This document shows positions 40,712-48,416 of a stretch of DNA of 57,962 bases, in pieces. Within the stretch, counting starts at the first letter, position 1, and every line of letters begins with the position of its first letter. The DNA lies in the NCBI RefSeq assembly GCF_001434835.1, contig NZ_AZDV01000003.1:231654-289615 (forward strand), read 5' to 3'. A program made the position numbers and the translations under genes. The DNA is from Levilactobacillus acidifarinae DSM 19394 = JCM 15949 (GTDB taxonomy: Bacteria; Bacillota; Bacilli; Lactobacillales; Lactobacillaceae). The notes under the pieces are model-generated. The model was not told the origin of the DNA, searched no databases, and saw only the letters and a program-made list of their open reading frames with translations.

Positions 40712-41502
40712 TCAATCCCCTCCAATTCAAGTTGTTCGATCTTAGGCAATATGCCATGCCCTTTCAAGAAGTCGTACAGGAACTTTGCACCCTTTTGCGT
40801 CCACTTCATCGTGTTGGCAACCTGTCGCTTATCAACATGATTGATGAACTCGTACGGCTCAATCTGCGTGTAGCCTTCGCCCTGGTACTTGGCATATAGC
40901 ATCCAAACGCCACCTTGACGATATTGGACGCCCAACGCGTACAACATGCGATTAAATTTGATTGTTGAGTAGCCATAGTTTTTGGCAATCATCGACGTGG
41001 TTTCAAGGCCGGGATTAGACAACATCCTGTCGGTGTATTCGGCTTTAGGCTGCAGCTTACGATTCTCATCGTGTAGCTGCTTAATCCTCGCCTGATCATC
41101 CTTGTACCGTTGAAGGACTTGGATCATCATATCCGGGTTGTTCAGCCACTCTTCGGCTGTCTTAGGAGTTACATACGCCCCATCTTTCCGAATAGCCGGG
41201 AGAACCTCGCTAGTGACCCAATGCTTGAACCGCTTGGCCGAGGGAAGCTTGCTGGTTAGGATCAGGGAATAAACTCCTGACTCAGTGATAGTAACTAATC
41301 TTTGGTTACCACCAGGGGTCTCCATTCTGACGACCCCTTTGTCCTCCTCATCAACGTGCTTTCTTACAGCATCCGCCGGTCGTGAATACCCTAGTACCGC
41401 TGCTACATCACGCCCTACAAAACACGGATTTTCTTCTCCAGAAATCGTTCGTACTTGATTGCCTTCGAAATCGAACGGGATAATCTTCTTCACTTGAGTC
41501 AT
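40708..41502 (-). CDS. Phage antirepressor (BRO-N and KilAC domains)
   Basis: A 264-residue protein. The N-terminal BRO domain (10-110) has VGRDVAAVLGYSRPADAVRKHVDEEDKG and SGVYSLILTSKLPSAKRFKHWV. A linker with KDDQARIKQLHDENRKL follows. The C-terminal ANT/KilAC domain (about 160-264) has GLETTSMIAKNYGYSTIKFNRML. Antirepressors of this class oppose the CI repressor. The start is uncertain: AAGGAG touches the ATG at 41502, while GTG 41493 has better spacing. Confidence 0.85.
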   Translation of the reverse strand: MTQVKKIIPFDFEGNQVRTISGEENPCFVGRDVAAVLGYSRPADAVRKHVDEEDKGVVRMETPGGNQRLVTITESGVYSLILTSKLPSAKRFKHWVTSEVLPAIRKDGAYVTPKTAEEWLNNPDMMIQVLQRYKDDQARIKQLHDENRKLQPKAEYTDRMLSNPGLETTSMIAKNYGYSTIKFNRMLYALGVQYRQGGVWMLYAKYQGEGYTQIEPYEFINHVDKRQVANTMKWTQKGAKFLYDFLKGHGILPKIEQLELEGIE

Positions 41503-41506
41503 CTCC

Positions 41507-41719
41507 TTAGTTCTCAATTCCCACATAAGCGAGAATCTTTTCTAAATATTTACGTCCGCTAGGCCCTAGTTTGCTTCCTCTTAAAATTTCTCCAACATAA
41601 GCTGGCGATTTATCAATGTAGGTTGCTAAATCTCGTTGCGTTCCGGGCTTAATACCAGCATGGCGATTTCTCGATAATTGAATCGTTACTCTTTCAATAA
41701 TCGTTAACGTATCTGACAT
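41507..41719 (-). CDS. Cro-like HTH repressor
   Basis: A 70-residue protein, ATG 41719 with GGAGGGGAG upstream. The HTH reads GTQRDLATYIDKSPAYVGEILRGSKLG. It is divergent from CI across the operator region, as Cro is. Expected to shut CI expression in the lytic mode. Confidence 0.8.
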   Translation of the reverse strand: MSDTLTIIERVTIQLSRNRHAGIKPGTQRDLATYIDKSPAYVGEILRGSKLGPSGRKYLEKILAYVGIEN

Positions 41720-41763
41720 GTTATTCTCCCCTCCAAACATTCTGGCTAATCTCATTGACACAT

Positions 41764-41935
41764 AATAGTTTTTAGACTATTATTATGGTGTAGTTTTATA
41801 AGCCTACAAATAAACCTTCATCAATGGGAAATCCCATTATTTCAAAGTCTGCTTGAACGACTTGTTGTATATGAATTAGCTTACAGGAACACTATAATAG
41901 TCAAAAGACTATTTGTCAATAGCTTTTAGACTATT
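41764..41935. promoter_or_regulatory. CI-Cro operator region with three 18-bp palindromic sites
   Basis: Three copies of AATAGTYNAAAGACTATT-like dyads: O1 AATAGTTTTTAGACTATT (41764-41781), O2 AATAGTCAAAAGACTATT (41896-41913) and O3 AATAGCTTTTAGACTATT (41918-41935). O2 overlaps a rightward TATAAT (41893-41898) for CI; O1 overlaps the leftward Cro promoter's -10 region (TAATAA about 41780). O2 and O3 start 22 bases apart. A hairpin AATGGG-AAAT-CCCATT (41823-41838) lies between. Confidence 0.85.
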
Positions 41936-41965
41936 TAATTTCCAGCAAGCAGAAAGAGGCTCCTC

Positions 41966-42376
41966 ATGGACTTAGCTTCCCGTATAAAAGAACTTGCAGA
42001 ACATAGAAAAATAACCATTGCAGAATTAGAACGTAATACAGGTATATCAAATGGTCAGATAAGAAAATGGGGGACCCGTTCTCCTAAAGTAGAAAACCTT
42101 CAAAAAGTGGCTGACTATTTTGGGGTTTCAACAGATTACCTTCTTGGTCGTACCCCAACTCCTACGTTCACTGCTAAAGATGAAATCGATGTTCAGAAGG
42201 CTGTAACTAATTTGATTCAAGGCCTATCAAATAAAGACTCTCTCGCCTTCTTAAAAAACAACGGAGAAGAATTAGACGAAGAAGACGCCGAATTATTAAG
42301 ATCATCACTTGAAAATGTTGCGAGACAGTCGTTATTACTATCAAAAAAACGCGCTCAGGAAAACAACAAAAAGTGA
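41966..42376 (+). CDS. CI-like phage repressor, XRE family
   Basis: A 136-residue protein. The HTH spans residues 5-60: LASRIKELAEHRKITIAELERNTGISNGQIRKW, then KVENLQKVADYFGVSTDYLLGRT. There is no LexA-like peptidase; instead an ImmA-like protease gene follows, so induction probably goes through that enzyme, as in ICEBs1 and lactobacillus phages. It binds the 41764-41935 operators. Confidence 0.9.
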   Translation: MDLASRIKELAEHRKITIAELERNTGISNGQIRKWGTRSPKVENLQKVADYFGVSTDYLLGRTPTPTFTAKDEIDVQKAVTNLIQGLSNKDSLAFLKNNGEELDEEDAELLRSSLENVARQSLLLSKKRAQENNKK

Positions 42377-42389
42377 AGTCGGTGATTGA

Positions 42390-42878
42390 ATGCAACGAAA
42401 GACAATACGGAAAATAGCCACTAACCTGGTTAGAGAATTTCAAACTAACGATCCAATCGAATTGTGCGAATGCTTAGGCATCCCCGTTCACTACAATGAC
42501 CTAGGAAAAAACGTCATGGGATATCGAACAAATTTATTTGGTGTATCCTCTATCGTCCTTAACTCACGGTTATCCTCTACAGAAGCAAAATATACCTGTG
42601 GGCATGAATTGGGTCACGACCGCTGCGGGCATGAAGACAACGCGGATTATCTTCGTAAGTCCTCACTCTACTCACGTATTCTTTACGGGACGGAGTATGA
42701 GGCCAATTGCTTCATGGTAGAACTTATGCTGGCAGAAAATAGCTTAGATGATTACGTTGATACTAAGGAAGGTGTCCTGCAATCCATATCAATTCCGATG
42801 TGGGCCGCCCCTTACGTCGATTGGACTTATGTAAAAAAAGAGCTGCTAACCAATCAAATGGCTGGCAGCAATATTTAG
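42390..42878 (+). CDS. ImmA/IrrE family metallopeptidase
   Basis: A 162-residue protein with a zinc protease motif CGHELGHDRCGHEDNAD (H-E-x-x-H) near residue 68-75 and a YEANCFMVELML segment after it. Such proteases cut the CI-type repressor after DNA damage or other signals. It follows CI by 13 bases, in the same operon. Confidence 0.87.
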   Translation: MQRKTIRKIATNLVREFQTNDPIELCECLGIPVHYNDLGKNVMGYRTNLFGVSSIVLNSRLSSTEAKYTCGHELGHDRCGHEDNADYLRKSSLYSRILYGTEYEANCFMVELMLAENSLDDYVDTKEGVLQSISIPMWAAPYVDWTYVKKELLTNQMAGSNI

Positions 42879-42921
42879 AACTCAAGAAGAACATACATTC
42901 GGTTGAAAGGTGGAATTTACT

Positions 42922-43104
42922 ATGTATCCAGACTCATCACCAGACAGTGACTACATGACCTATTCAGAATACATGACGCGATTACGGCAAGACCTGGGGG
43001 ATCCTGACTTCTCAATTCTTGACGGTTGTGCCCCACACAACGAAGACGAATATCAAACGATGCTTTCTATTTTTCAGCAAATTACCAAAAAGGAGAATAA
43101 CTAA
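42922..43104 (+). CDS. Small acidic protein, paralogue 1
   Basis: A 60-residue protein from ATG 42922 (AAAGGTGG 10 bases upstream). It shares MYxDSS, a YMT segment, LRQDLGDPDFS and the C-x-P-H-NEDEY motif with the next gene. A recent tandem duplication is likely. Acidic and compact; role unknown, possibly in immunity or signalling with the CI-ImmA pair. Confidence 0.6.
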   Translation: MYPDSSPDSDYMTYSEYMTRLRQDLGDPDFSILDGCAPHNEDEYQTMLSIFQQITKKENN

Positions 43105-43106
43105 TC

Positions 43107-43307
43107 ATGCAAATGTACGAAGATAGTTCCTACATGACTGCTAAAGCATTTCTGGAACGACTTCATTCCGACCTGGGGCGAAGCGACTTCCATATCGGCT
43201 TTTCTCAAGCCCCAGACAATGAAGATGAATACCTCGAAATTCTAAACTACCTAAAACGGAAATTTAACGAAATGAAACTCGAACAAAAGATTGGGAATGA
43301 CAATTAA
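43107..43307 (+). CDS. Small acidic protein, paralogue 2
   Basis: A 66-residue protein, 2 bases after paralogue 1 (AAGGAG upstream). Matches: MYEDSSYMT, LHSDLGRSDFH, and APDNEDEYLEIL. The end is longer and charged. Function unknown. Confidence 0.65.
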   Translation: MQMYEDSSYMTAKAFLERLHSDLGRSDFHIGFSQAPDNEDEYLEILNYLKRKFNEMKLEQKIGNDN

Positions 43308-43380
43308 GAGGGTCGTTGCGGCATCCCTCTTTTAGCCGTATTCTTATTATGTTAAAACAATTATTTAGGAGGTCACCACT

Positions 43381-43998
43381 GTGAAATTTCATAAATTATT
43401 ATCTCTAATATTAGGTCTTGTAGTAGCTTGTATAGCTATATTTTCTTTAACTACAAGTGCTCAGGCCGCTTCGGATCACTGGAACAAGACTCACTGGGTA
43501 ACATTAACCAAAGATGTCGACGTTGTAAAAATGAAGAATACAAATCCACTTGCAAAAAGTTATCCTGTTGCCTACTATACGGCAAAACGTGGTAGTCACT
43601 ATAAGTTAGACCACTGGGGAACAAATTATAGTTGGGTATTTCAATCCGGTAAATTCAATACCGGCAGCAAATATACATATGTAATCGACAAATCATGGAA
43701 TAACGAAAATTGGTTTAAGATGGGAGTTCACTATATTTCCGACTATAAATCCTTCCATGGTTATCGTATCGAGGGCCGAAAGAGTCTGTATAATTTCAAC
43801 ACATTCTATGACAAACCAGACCATGCAACCATATCTGATTACCGTCCAACGCAAAAGTCAAAAGTCATTTTTGAATATGGTAGTCACGTCTACCCTACCA
43901 AGCACGAGTGGGACTGGATGCACGGTAAGTGGATGACTGGTTACAAGTATAAGAATGGGGCCTGGAAACAGATCAGTAACGATAAAATTCCAGACTAA
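43381..43998 (+). CDS. Secreted protein, likely lysogenic conversion gene
   Basis: A 205-residue protein with GGAGG 9 bases upstream and a clear signal peptide: MKFHKLLSLILGLVVACIAI followed by an AQA-A cleavage site near residue 30. The mature part is rich in Trp, Tyr, Lys and His and looks beta-rich (WVTLTKDVDVV, YTYVIDKSWNNENWF). No transmembrane anchor follows. It lies between the repressor genes and the integrase, the usual place of lysogen-expressed genes. A role in cell-surface change or phage exclusion is inference. Confidence 0.75.
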   Translation: MKFHKLLSLILGLVVACIAIFSLTTSAQAASDHWNKTHWVTLTKDVDVVKMKNTNPLAKSYPVAYYTAKRGSHYKLDHWGTNYSWVFQSGKFNTGSKYTYVIDKSWNNENWFKMGVHYISDYKSFHGYRIEGRKSLYNFNTFYDKPDHATISDYRPTQKSKVIFEYGSHVYPTKHEWDWMHGKWMTGYKYKNGAWKQISNDKIPD

Positions 43999-44009
43999 AA
44001 ATCCCAAAT

Positions 44010-44057
44010 AAAAAAGAGCGCATCCCCCCTACCGACCAAAGTAAATGGGATACGCTC
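44010..44057 (-). terminator. Terminator between secreted protein and integrase
   Basis: Stem GAGCG-x-ATCCC / GGGAT-x-CGCTC (10 pairs, one mismatch) with a long loop. On the leftward strand TTTTTTAT follows, so it stops leftward transcripts entering from the integrase side. A loose rightward role is possible. Confidence 0.7.
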
Positions 44058-44179
44058 AAGCGAATTCATACAAGGGATATCTCTACCCCTTTGTGGTATT
44101 AATTATAGCTGAAAGGTGGTGATGCTACAAATTTTCTTCCGAAATGCTCCTCGCACAGGCAAATCTGGAGGAATAAAAA

Positions 44180-45355
44180 ATGAAAATAACAGAAAAACGT
44201 GTCAAAGGAAAACGAGTCTATGAGGTCAAGGGTTACCTTGGCGATTACACGGACGAATTCGGTAAAAAGCATAAAAAGATGTTTCATCGTAACTATGCCA
44301 GCAGTAAGGAAGCTAAGTTAGAGTTTGAGCGGGCCAAGAATGAATTTAAAAAGTTCAAAGTTTCTGGTCAGCGGGTTCAGAAGCAGCCCAAGTTCAGAGA
44401 CGTCTATCTAGTCTGGTTAAAGACGTATCGCCTGGGGGTCAAGGAAAGTACCCTTAATCGGGTTGAAACTCTCTTTAGGCTCCACATTACGCCCTACCTG
44501 GGTGAGATGCACATGAACGAGATTACCTGGCAGATTTGCGAGCGAGCTGTCTTAAGATGGCGTAAGGATCTCGTGGAGTTTAACAAAGCCAAGCAGTATG
44601 CTGGTTTGGTATTTCGGACGGCCCAGAAAATGGGGGCCATCATTTCCAACCCAATGGAGCTGGTTGACGTTCCCGAGCAAACTAAAGACTTTAGTACTGC
44701 CGATGATGATCGTAACTTTTGGACCGGGGATGAGTTGGCAATCTTCTTGGATGCCGTCGACCGACTAAGCCTGCACGACAAACGGCATCGGTATGATCGC
44801 CCTGCCCTCTTCTATCTACTAGCCACCACGGGGATGCGTAAGGGCGAACTGATTGCGTTGACCTGGGGAGATATTAACTTCTCTCGGTCTACGGTTACCA
44901 TCACCAAGACCATGACCCGTAAAAAGGACAATAGCCAGACTGTGGGTACCCCTAAGACGCGTAACGCATACCGCACCTTAAAAATCGAGCCGGATACGCT
45001 AGAACGACTTAAGACGTACCGACGCAACTTAAAGGTCATCCCTAAGGCCAATGAAACCATCTTCAAAAACACCAAGGGGAAGTATCTGTCTTTGATGACG
45101 CCTAACCACTGGTTGGATAGTCTCACCAAAAAACTCGACATCCCCCGAATTACGGTTCACGGGTTGCGACACACCTTCGCGTCCGTTCAGATTGCTCAGG
45201 GCATCGAGCCCAAGGCCCTACAACTCCAAATGGGTCACAGTGACATTAAGATTACTCTGAATATCTACGCCCACCTTACGCAAGACCAGGTGGCCGCATC
45301 CGTCTTCAACGTCTCCGATACCGTTCGGCCAAGGAAGAATGCACGTGTAAACTAG
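44180..45355 (+). CDS. int: Tyrosine integrase
   Basis: A 391-residue recombinase. N-terminal arm-binding region 1-60 (VYEVKGYLGDYTDEFGKKHKKMF), core-binding SAM-like domain (about 75-170), and a catalytic domain with R in TGMRKGELIALTWGDI, HGLRHTFAS (H-x-x-R), GHSDIKITLNIYAHL (H and nucleophile Y near the end). It inserts the phage into the nearby tRNA-Leu gene. Confidence 0.95.
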   Translation: MKITEKRVKGKRVYEVKGYLGDYTDEFGKKHKKMFHRNYASSKEAKLEFERAKNEFKKFKVSGQRVQKQPKFRDVYLVWLKTYRLGVKESTLNRVETLFRLHITPYLGEMHMNEITWQICERAVLRWRKDLVEFNKAKQYAGLVFRTAQKMGAIISNPMELVDVPEQTKDFSTADDDRNFWTGDELAIFLDAVDRLSLHDKRHRYDRPALFYLLATTGMRKGELIALTWGDINFSRSTVTITKTMTRKKDNSQTVGTPKTRNAYRTLKIEPDTLERLKTYRRNLKVIPKANETIFKNTKGKYLSLMTPNHWLDSLTKKLDIPRITVHGLRHTFASVQIAQGIEPKALQLQMGHSDIKITLNIYAHLTQDQVAASVFNVSDTVRPRKNARVN

Positions 45356-45373
45356 TTTACCTCAAAGTTTACC
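45347..45373. promoter_or_regulatory. Candidate integrase or excisionase arm sites
   Basis: A perfect 14-bp palindrome GTAAACTAGTTTAC covers the end of the integrase gene, and its GTTTACC half is repeated at 45367-45373, 12 bases later. Short repeats between int and the attachment core are often arm-type sites. Confidence 0.45.
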
Positions 45374-45420
45374 TTTTGTTCCGATTCTATCCGGTTCAGT
45401 CCGGGTGTTTATACAAAGAA

Positions 45421-45459
45421 AGGCCGGTATAACAGTGTTTTACCATTGCATACCGACCT
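45421..45459. other. Inverted repeat between integrase and att site
   Basis: AGGCCGGTAT and ATACCGACCT can pair (9 of 10) with a 19-base loop. No T-run follows, so it is more likely a protein site or RNA hairpin of the integrase transcript than a strong terminator. Confidence 0.4.
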
Positions 45460-45473
45460 ATTCTATACACTTA

Positions 45474-45558
45474 TGCGGCCAAGAAGATTCGAACTTCCAC
45501 CGGGTTTACCCCGACAAGATCCTTAATCTTGCGCGTCTGCCAATTCCGCCATGGCCGC
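45474..45558 (-). tRNA. tRNA-Leu(AAG); prophage attachment site at its 3' end
   Basis: Acceptor GCGGCCA / TGGCCGC with discriminator A, anticodon arm CAAGA-TTAAGGA-TCTTG (anticodon AAG), long variable arm, and T-arm with TTCGAAT. Its 3' end faces the integrase. Integration there is standard: phage DNA rebuilds the 3' part of the gene. The core probably lies in 45474-45500, but the other copy is not in view. Confidence 0.93.
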
Positions 45559-45575
45559 ATTAACTCACAAGAAAT

Positions 45576-45604
45576 AGTATACCAAACCACAATGGTCGCC
45601 GCAA
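45576..45604 (-). promoter_or_regulatory. tRNA-Leu promoter
   Basis: TTGCGG (45604-45599), 17-base spacer, TATACT (45581-45576), 18 bases before the tRNA. A 10-bp inverted repeat, TAACTCACAA / TTGTGAGTTA, flanks the promoter at 45561-45570 and 45611-45620. Confidence 0.75.
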
Positions 45605-45638
45605 TATCTTTTGTGAGTTATTTTCAGGTTTTTCAAAA

Positions 45639-46523
45639 TTAAGCGTCAGTCAAGACCGTTGCTCCGTCATGATCCAACGGAATGATCCGCAAACTGCCAG
45701 GTAAATCCTGAGCCGTCAACTTATTACGCAACAACGTTAACTTAGCCGAAGATCCCATGGTGACTACGGTCGGCCCGGAACCACTCAGGTAGGTTCCGGT
45801 AATCCCCAGGTCGTGAGCCGTCTCCCGAATTAAATTTAATTCTGGGACCAGTTGTGAGCGGGCTTGTTCGTGGAACTCGTCGCGTTCGATCATCCGGGCA
45901 GCGAGGTCCCAGTTCTTTTCTAACAACGCGGCCACCAACACGTTGGCCACACTGCTGGCGTGAACCGCCGTGTGAAAGTCGACCTGTTTCGGCAACGCCG
46001 CGCGACTCTTATCGGCTAACAGCCGTTGGGCGGGAATGAAGACTAACGCCGAGAAATCGGGTAACGGTAACTTCAAGGCGTCGGCTTGGCCGGTTTCATC
46101 CACCGTTACCACGGCAGCTTGCCCCAGTAAAGCCGGGGCCACGTTATCCAACGCCCCGCCTAACTTGACCGCCCAATTCAATTGATCGGCAATGCTTAAA
46201 TCCATTTCACCTAATTCGTTAGCGATCTTGATTCCCGCAATAATGGCACTGGTCGAGCTCCCCAGTCCCCGGGAAACCGGAATATCCGACATCACCGTTA
46301 GCTGGTGGGGCTTGATCTGGTCATTGACCTTCAGGGCCGTTTGGACCATCAGGTTGTGCTCGTCGCGAGGAATCTCCGTACCCAGTGCGTGGTTGACCCG
46401 CCACTTCTCGGTCTTTTCTTCGATAATGACGGTGAGATACAGGTGCAATGCAGCGCCAATTGAATCAATCCCGGGGCCCAGGTTAGCGGCCGTTGCGGGA
46501 ACGCGAATAATTGTCTTCCCCAT
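45639..46523 (-). CDS. thrB: Homoserine kinase
   Basis: A 294-residue GHMP-family kinase that phosphorylates homoserine in threonine synthesis. N-terminal RVPATAANLGPGIDSIGAAL, the ATP loop SRGLGSSTSAIIAGIKIAN (about 90-108), and the third motif GTYLSGSGPTVVTMG are all present. AAGGAGGG lies upstream. It follows the SprT-like gene by 15 bases. It is not next to thrC or hom here. Confidence 0.95.
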   Translation of the reverse strand: MGKTIIRVPATAANLGPGIDSIGAALHLYLTVIIEEKTEKWRVNHALGTEIPRDEHNLMVQTALKVNDQIKPHQLTVMSDIPVSRGLGSSTSAIIAGIKIANELGEMDLSIADQLNWAVKLGGALDNVAPALLGQAAVVTVDETGQADALKLPLPDFSALVFIPAQRLLADKSRAALPKQVDFHTAVHASSVANVLVAALLEKNWDLAARMIERDEFHEQARSQLVPELNLIRETAHDLGITGTYLSGSGPTVVTMGSSAKLTLLRNKLTAQDLPGSLRIIPLDHDGATVLTDA

Positions 46524-46538
46524 AAAATCATACCCTCC

Positions 46539-47024
46539 TTAAGTCTCTTGTGGTCGGTTCACGGCCCAAACGGTCCCTTGCCGGCGTAACCGGCCGTGAC
46601 AGCGACCACAGACCAACTTGGTCACGTCGATACGGCGTAACCGGTAGTACCGTTGTTGACAGTGACTGCACACGTACACTTGCCACTGCCGCGGCTTGCT
46701 GACCCGGTGTTGGGGCGCCGGCGCATAGCGTAAACCGCCCACCTGCGCCAGCAACGTTTGAAACGCCTTGGTCCGGTGCTGACCGGATTGTCCCGCTAGG
46801 TGGAGATGGTAGTGGCACAACTCATGCTTGATCACGCCCACTAGGGTGGCCCGATCGTGCTCGGTCAGCATCTTGGGATTGATTTCCAGATTATGATCCC
46901 CTAACCGATAACGCCCCCCCGTCGTCCGCAGTCGCGCGTTAAACGTCGCCTGATGCCGGAACGGCCGGCCAAAGTCGGTCTGTGAAATCTGTTCTACCAA
47001 CCGTTGTAATTCGGCAGTCGTCAT
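46539..47024 (-). CDS. SprT family zinc metallopeptidase-like protein
   Basis: A 161-residue protein, started at ATG 47024 (GGGAGTAGG upstream). The catalytic motif is IKHELCHYHLH (H-E-x-x-H). The C-terminal zinc ribbon has VCSHCQQRYY and LVCGRCHGRL. It is the bacterial SprT/YdcK-type protein, of uncertain substrate; eukaryotic Spartan acts on DNA-protein crosslinks. It is likely in an operon with thrB. Confidence 0.88.
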   Translation of the reverse strand: MTTAELQRLVEQISQTDFGRPFRHQATFNARLRTTGGRYRLGDHNLEINPKMLTEHDRATLVGVIKHELCHYHLHLAGQSGQHRTKAFQTLLAQVGGLRYAPAPQHRVSKPRQWQVYVCSHCQQRYYRLRRIDVTKLVCGRCHGRLRRQGTVWAVNRPQET

Positions 47025-47061
47025 CCGACCTACTCCCTTCATCATACCACCGTTAAGCCCA

Positions 47062-47091
47062 GAAAAGGTCGAGACCTGCGTCCCAACCTTC
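47062..47091 (-). terminator. Terminator of the pncB-nadE transcript
   Basis: AAGGT-T-GGGAC / GTCTC-G-ACCTT with a GCAG-type loop, followed by TTTTC on the leftward strand, located after the small helical gene. Confidence 0.65.
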
Positions 47092-47102
47092 CAGTTTGTT
47101 TC

Positions 47103-47537
47103 CTATTGCACACTCATCATAATGCGCTGCGTGGCCGCGGTCACCTTACCCATGGCATTTTCCTGGGTCTTTTCGGCCGCATCGAAGGCCGCTTGATCCA
47201 CCGTTTGTTGCGCCGCATCGATACTATCGGTCATCGCTTGGCACCCTTCCGTGTAGGTCCGGTAAGCGGCCACTAAGGCCTTATGCTTCCCTAAGATTCG
47301 AACGGGCGCCGTCGCCTTTTGGAGCTGATTTAACTTATCAACGTAACTCGTCGTCCCGGTCTGAAAGTGCGCTTTAATCTGCGTCAGCTCGTCCGTCGAT
47401 AAGTCACCGACAGTGCCGGCGTCTAACGCCTTGCGTAACGTTTCAAAATCGGTATTCATCTCACCGGCTTCGTCTTCCGTGCCCTGTAAGACCCGGGATA
47501 AAGCCCCAATATACGCGTTCATGTTGTTTTTTCGCAT
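47103..47537 (-). CDS. Helical protein of unknown function
   Basis: A 144-residue protein, all alpha: NAYIGALSRVLQGTEDEAGEMN, KALVAAYRTYTEGCQAMTDSI, KVTAATQRIMMSVQ. The GGAGG site supports the ATG at 47537. It lies 13 bases after nadE, so is probably co-transcribed with it. No family name can be given; it looks like a four-helix bundle. Confidence 0.7.
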   Translation of the reverse strand: MRKNNMNAYIGALSRVLQGTEDEAGEMNTDFETLRKALDAGTVGDLSTDELTQIKAHFQTGTTSYVDKLNQLQKATAPVRILGKHKALVAAYRTYTEGCQAMTDSIDAAQQTVDQAAFDAAEKTQENAMGKVTAATQRIMMSVQ

Positions 47538-47550
47538 TGAATAACCTCCG

Positions 47551-48384
47551 TTAATTGGCTTGCCAGAACGTATCGTACACGTTGACTGGTAAGTGTCGTT
47601 TGTGCGCCGTCTTGCGGTACCAGGACTCGATTTTCTCAGCTGCGGCTACCGCAATTGTTTTACCTTCTAGGTAATCGTCAATATCCGTGTACCGCACGCC
47701 CAGCGCCGCTTCGTCGGGTAACGCTGGCCGGTCGTCTTCCAGGTCGGCCGTGGGCACCTTTTGGTACAGGTGTTTAGGCGCGTTCAAGAAGGTCAGCATC
47801 GCCGCACCTTGCCGTTTATCCAACCGCCATAACGGGCAGATATCGGCCCCGCCATCCCCGTATTTGGTGTAAAAACCGGTGACGGCTTCGGCCGCGTGAT
47901 CGGTGCCGACCACGGCTCCGGCCCGGGCTCCGGCAATCGCGTACTGGGCGATCATCCGTTGCCGCGCCTTGATGTTGCCCTTGTTAAAGTCGCTGATTGT
48001 GTCGGCATTAGCGACCACTGCGGTTTCCATGGCGTCGGTCGCGGGCTGAATATTGACCCGTTGAACCTCGTCGGCCTGCATGAACGCAATGGCGGCCATC
48101 GCATCGGCCTCGTCAGCCTGCTCACCGTACGGTAACCGCACCGCGATGAACTTATAGGCATCATCACCGGTCTCTCGGCGTAATTCGGTCACGGCCTGTT
48201 CACAGAGCACACCGGCGAGCGTTGAATCCTGGCCCCCAGAAATGCCGAGCACCAAGGTCTTCATGAACGAATAGTGCCGTAAGTAGTCTTTTAAGAAATC
48301 CACGCTCCGGCGAATCTCGGTTGCCGGGTCAATCGTGGGTTGAACCTTCAACGCTTCAATAATCTCTTTTTGCATCTCACGCAT
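47551..48384 (-). CDS. nadE: Ammonia-dependent NAD synthetase
   Basis: A 277-residue enzyme that amidates deamido-NAD. The PP-loop [19 protein letters not shown] (about 46-64), the [15 protein letters not shown] segment and the [27 protein letters not shown] region are all present. The start is set at ATG 48384 with GAGGGGG upstream. It forms an operon with pncB, giving the salvage route from nicotinate to NAD. Confidence 0.96.
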   Translation of the reverse strand: MREMQKEIIEALKVQPTIDPATEIRRSVDFLKDYLRHYSFMKTLVLGISGGQDSTLAGVLCEQAVTELRRETGDDAYKFIAVRLPYGEQADEADAMAAIAFMQADEVQRVNIQPATDAMETAVVANADTISDFNKGNIKARQRMIAQYAIAGARAGAVVGTDHAAEAVTGFYTKYGDGGADICPLWRLDKRQGAAMLTFLNAPKHLYQKVPTADLEDDRPALPDEAALGVRYTDIDDYLEGKTIAVAAAEKIESWYRKTAHKRHLPVNVYDTFWQAN

Positions 48385-48416
48385 GGTGAATTGCCCCCTC
48401 ATCTACTAGTTCGTGC

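Larger units (their letters stand above)
1..45490. mobile_element. Prophage with contractile tail, partial (left end outside window)
   Basis: A continuous phage genome runs from the left edge to the integrase and the adjoining tRNA-Leu gene. Leftward late genes (packaging, head, sheath, tube, tape measure, baseplate, fibre), leftward early genes and a rightward CI-integrase arm have the usual temperate-phage order. Sheath and baseplate J proteins mark a myovirus-type tail with a PBSX-like baseplate. The right boundary is placed in the 3' part of tRNA-Leu, 119 bases after the integrase stop. The exact core cannot be set because the other attachment site is not in the window. No lysis genes are visible; they probably lie further left. 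Confidence 0.93.

Noticed and set aside
45421..45459. Strong intrinsic terminator for the integrase
   Set aside because: The stem is imperfect and has no T-run; listed only as an inverted repeat.
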